Below the pieces are notes generated by a model, which was not told the DNA's origin, made no database searches, and saw only the letters and a program-made list of their open reading frames with translations. Made by a program: the position numbers and the translations under genes. A DNA stretch of 33,461 nt from Mucidula mucida (lineage: Eukaryota > Basidiomycota > Agaricomycetes > Agaricales > Physalacriaceae): the NCBI GenBank assembly GCA_015501055.1, contig JADNYV010000375.1, positions 1 to 33,461 of the forward strand. Reading direction: 5' to 3'. Below, one piece after another: positions 30,981 through 33,461 of this stretch (its first letter is position 1; each line of letters opens with the position of its first letter).

Positions 30981-31743
30981 CCTCCGGCCTTCAGATCCAT
31001 TGGAATTGTCAATATTGACCATATCGGCCTTATTCAGGGCCCGAAGTGATATGCAATGATCAGGGCAACCAAGAGGAACTGCGAGCCTCTCCAGGGCATT
31101 CCAATGGCGCTGGTAGGCCTGAAATCCATCCTCGATATGACCATTGATGTGGTTCAGTACCGTTGCAGCACGAGTAACCATTGCCTGTCCACATACTTCT
31201 CTTTGCTTGACCCGATACATACCTCTACGGACCAGTATATGTTTGCGGATCTTTCCGAGCGTGTCCTGGGCGCGTCGGAAAACAAAGACGTTGTTCCATA
31301 TTGGCGAGCAATTTATCAAGATCTGTTTGAATGCAGGCAAGGGCGGACGGAAGCAAGAGAGGGACATCATAGGCCTGCACGGGGTTGATGATGTGGCGAG
31401 GGTCATACGCTGAACAGTAGAAGCAGGCATATAAACACCCTGTATTGTAAACCATGCCTCAATGCGACGGCGCAAGCAATTGCATTTCTTGTTGGATATT
31501 CGCTTTTTGTCGATCTGTGGGATGATTTCCAAGATCGGCAACTTCTTTCTTCAGTTAAGCTCTAATTGAATTGATGAGCTTGCCTGTACAAGTCATACAT
31601 GACTCAACCTTACTGCATATCCTCTAGTTGTAACCCCTGAACCAAGAAGTCACATGGACCAACATTGTGTCGAACATAGACATCGCTTGTATGTGTTGCT
31701 TCTTCCTCCGCAAGTTGAAGCCAAACAGCCGCATCGGACAGTT
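30981..31743 (-). pseudogene. KDZ transposase 2, upstream half (separated by E2)
   Basis: Minus-strand exon 31743-31614 reads LSDAAVWLQLAEEEATHTSD and FLVQGLQLEDMQ, matching the acidic SAF..LALQIEELQ part of the first KDZ gene. A 65-base intron (31613-31549) follows at the same phase. Exon 31548-30981 reads RRRIEAWFTIQGVYMPA, RRAQDTLGKIRKHILVRR, CGQAMVTRAATVLNHI and ends at GSEGRR. The DVPLLLPSALACIQTDL block lies in another frame in between, so two compensating single-base changes are present. The reading continues on the far side of E2 as TLLWIW, restoring the family motif EGxR.ISWIW. The upstream exon begins after CTTTTAG; the E3 LTR lies 51 bases further upstream. Confidence 0.8.
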
Positions 31744-31794
31744 CTAAAAGATAGGTAGGTCAAACTTGTTAAATTAGAAGGACTCGAAATGTAC

Positions 31795-32708
31795 TGTTAG
31801 CGACTGACTATAGCCAGGAGACTAAACCAGGTACCACAAAGAGACTCAAGGGAAAGAAGCGTTCGCGTTCGTAGAACTAGGCTAGGCCAGGTGTATAAAC
31901 GAGATCGGAACTAAAGTACAATGATACTACACTACTGCTTATATACTAGTAAGTCTGTGTTTGGGACTCCTTGTCCATACGTGTTTCCACTAGGGATGCT
32001 CCACGCCCTTGACCCAGTGTTGTATGCTACTAGTCCGTAAAACCATTAAATACAAGTGGTAACTGCATGTAAGTAATAATACTGAAACAACCATGTGTGC
32101 TATGAGTGTCGTGGTGTGTATACAATAGGAAGTCCATGAGGTATCGACATGTATGATGTCATCCATGTGTTGGGTGTGTGTCCAACATGAGTACGGCTTT
32201 GGTAATAAAAAGGAGTATGATTGGTGATAAAACAGATGATGAAACAGTCCGTTGGTTGATAAGACAAGGCCCCCGATAAGATATGATAAGATGTGAAAGT
32301 GTGAAAATATGGCGATTCATAACATCACCCCCCTCCTTAAGGCGCAAGTTCCATTCTGCACCAGAGTCGCTCCATGAGGGCTGCAGAGGGTAGCGTGACA
32401 TCAAGGGGTTCGGTATCAGGCGGTGGCATGGGTTGGAATAAATGTGATGGAAATTGCGACATGGGGACCAATGCGAGCAAGCGCGGTGGCTTCGGCTTGT
32501 TCGGATATTGTTTGTGGAAAATCGCTGATGGCTTCGTCGGCATTTTTGAGATTGCATGCCGGTTCCCATGTTCTGCTTGTGTGTGCCAACCCTTTCCAGT
32601 GAACCTTATATTGAAAACCCCCGCGGTACTTCCGGGAATCCACCACTTTCTCACCCTCCCATTCCGGTTCGGCTCCTTCCAGCACAGGTGGTGGACGATT
32701 GTCTCGGG
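31795..32708 (-). mobile_element. E3: truncated Ty3/Gypsy copy (3' LTR plus chromodomain end)
   Basis: On the minus strand the 3' LTR occupies 32324-31795 (530 bases, with the TATATAA box and TTTAGTTCCGATCTC). It is preceded by the polypurine tract and the end of pol (32708-32330), with EWEGEKVVDSRKYRGGFQYK and TWEPACNLKNADEAISDF of the chromodomain in shifted frames. Everything upstream of the chromodomain is missing; at 32708/32709 it meets the truncated LTR of E4. It inserted next to, or in an intron of, KDZ transposase 2. Confidence 0.9.
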
Positions 32709-33461
32709 TATCTTATCGGGGCCTTGTCTTATCAACCAAAATAGACTACTTCATCATCGTTTTCGTCACCAATCATACTCCTTTTTATTACCGAAGCCGT
32801 ACTCATGTTGGACACACGCCCAACACCCATGAGATGACATCATACATGGCAATACCTCATGGACTTCCTATATGTATACACAGCACCGACACTCGTAGCA
32901 ACATGGTTGTTTTTCAGTATTATTACTTACATGCAGTTAGCACCATCGGTATTTAATGGTTTTACGGACTAGTAGCATACAACACTGGGTCAAGGCGTGG
33001 AGCATCCCTAGTGGAAACAATGTATGGACAAGGAGTCCCAAACACAGACTTACTTAGTATATAAGCAGTAGTGTAGTATCATTGTACTTTAGTTCCAATC
33101 TTGTTTATACACTGGCCTAGCCTAGTTCTACGACGCGACGCTTCTTTCCCTTGAGTCTCTCTGTGGTACCTGGTTTAGTCTTGTGGCTATAGTCAGTCGC
33201 TAACAGAAGATCGGAACTACTTTCTACCACCTACCACACATCCTGATCGTCAATCAGCACTTCGCTGTTTCATCATCGCACATTCCCCATCCCCTTTCCT
33301 GGTTTACAGATTGATGGATTCCTAATTCCAGCGCACGTCCGCATACATGTGTATTGGTCCCAGTAGCACCGGCTAACAGTTAGAGATAACTGCCTCGGGT
33401 GCTGGAAGTAGCCGCTCTCACAAGAACAACTTTTGGCAGTTGCACTTCAGTGGGCGCTGTT
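32709..33461 (+). mobile_element. E4: Ty3/Gypsy copy, 5' LTR truncated, runs off the window
   Basis: The LTR starts at TATCTTATCGGGGCC, so the first ~45 bases normally present are missing, and ends at GCTAACA (33205). The self-priming site AGATCGGAACTA (33208-33219) and the conserved leader follow to the window end. Small gaps in the LTR (for example near 33115-33150) show age. Its gag and pol would lie beyond 33461. Confidence 0.9.

Noticed and set aside
1..33461. CRISPR arrays, bacterial operons, tRNA or rRNA genes
   Set aside because: None seen; introns, LTR elements and protein families are fungal.

Overview
The window looks like transposon-rich accessory DNA of a mushroom-forming fungus (Basidiomycota, Agaricomycetes). 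The evidence is four things together: a FunK1-type fungal protein kinase with ~50-base introns, C-terminal parts of two KDZ-family (CxC2-like) transposases with short introns, a relic of a DUF6535-type membrane protein, and one dominant family of chromodomain-bearing Ty3/Gypsy LTR retrotransposons. I cannot name the species.

Left part (1-7185). The 3' half of a KDZ transposase gene (1-1698) is followed by a 2 x 142-base tandem repeat, a 431-base dispersed repeat (copy A) that cuts a relic of a gene with WRP motifs, and then a ~2.4 kb block (arm 1) with degenerate exons of an unidentified gene. Arm 1 carries a solo LTR with a perfect 5-base target duplication.

Middle (7186-18173). A FunK1 kinase gene lies on the minus strand (7186-10059). 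Past it come a fragment related to the arm gene, a possible spliced relic, a small secreted beta/gamma-crystallin-like protein (12274-12717, minus), and arm 2 (13880-15856), which is an inverted diverged copy of arm 1. Two near-identical 244-base MITEs with TA target duplications face each other at 16498-17378.

Right part (18174-33461). Four members of one Ty3/Gypsy family are present. E1 (18174-21820) is decayed and ends abruptly at copy B of the 432-base dispersed repeat. E2 (25053-30980) is complete from LTR to LTR, with LTRs differing at three sites and a CCTCC target duplication, but it lacks the integrase catalytic core. E3 (minus) and E4 (plus) are truncated pieces abutting head to head at the right edge. 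E2 sits inside a second KDZ transposase gene, whose halves flank it in register (31743-30981, then 25052-24654, minus strand); E3 lies just upstream in the same gene.

How the parts work together. The retroelement family shows three linked signals: a 12-base site just after the 5' LTR that is complementary to the predicted 5' end of its own transcript (self-priming like Tf1/sushi), a gag-pol -1 frameshift site (GGGTTTT plus stem-loop), and a C-terminal chromodomain for targeted integration. Nearly everything else here (KDZ genes, arms, relics, repeats) records insertion, nesting and decay. The FunK1 kinase and the small secreted protein are the only two plausible host genes, and the kinase reading frame needs one single-base correction near its start.
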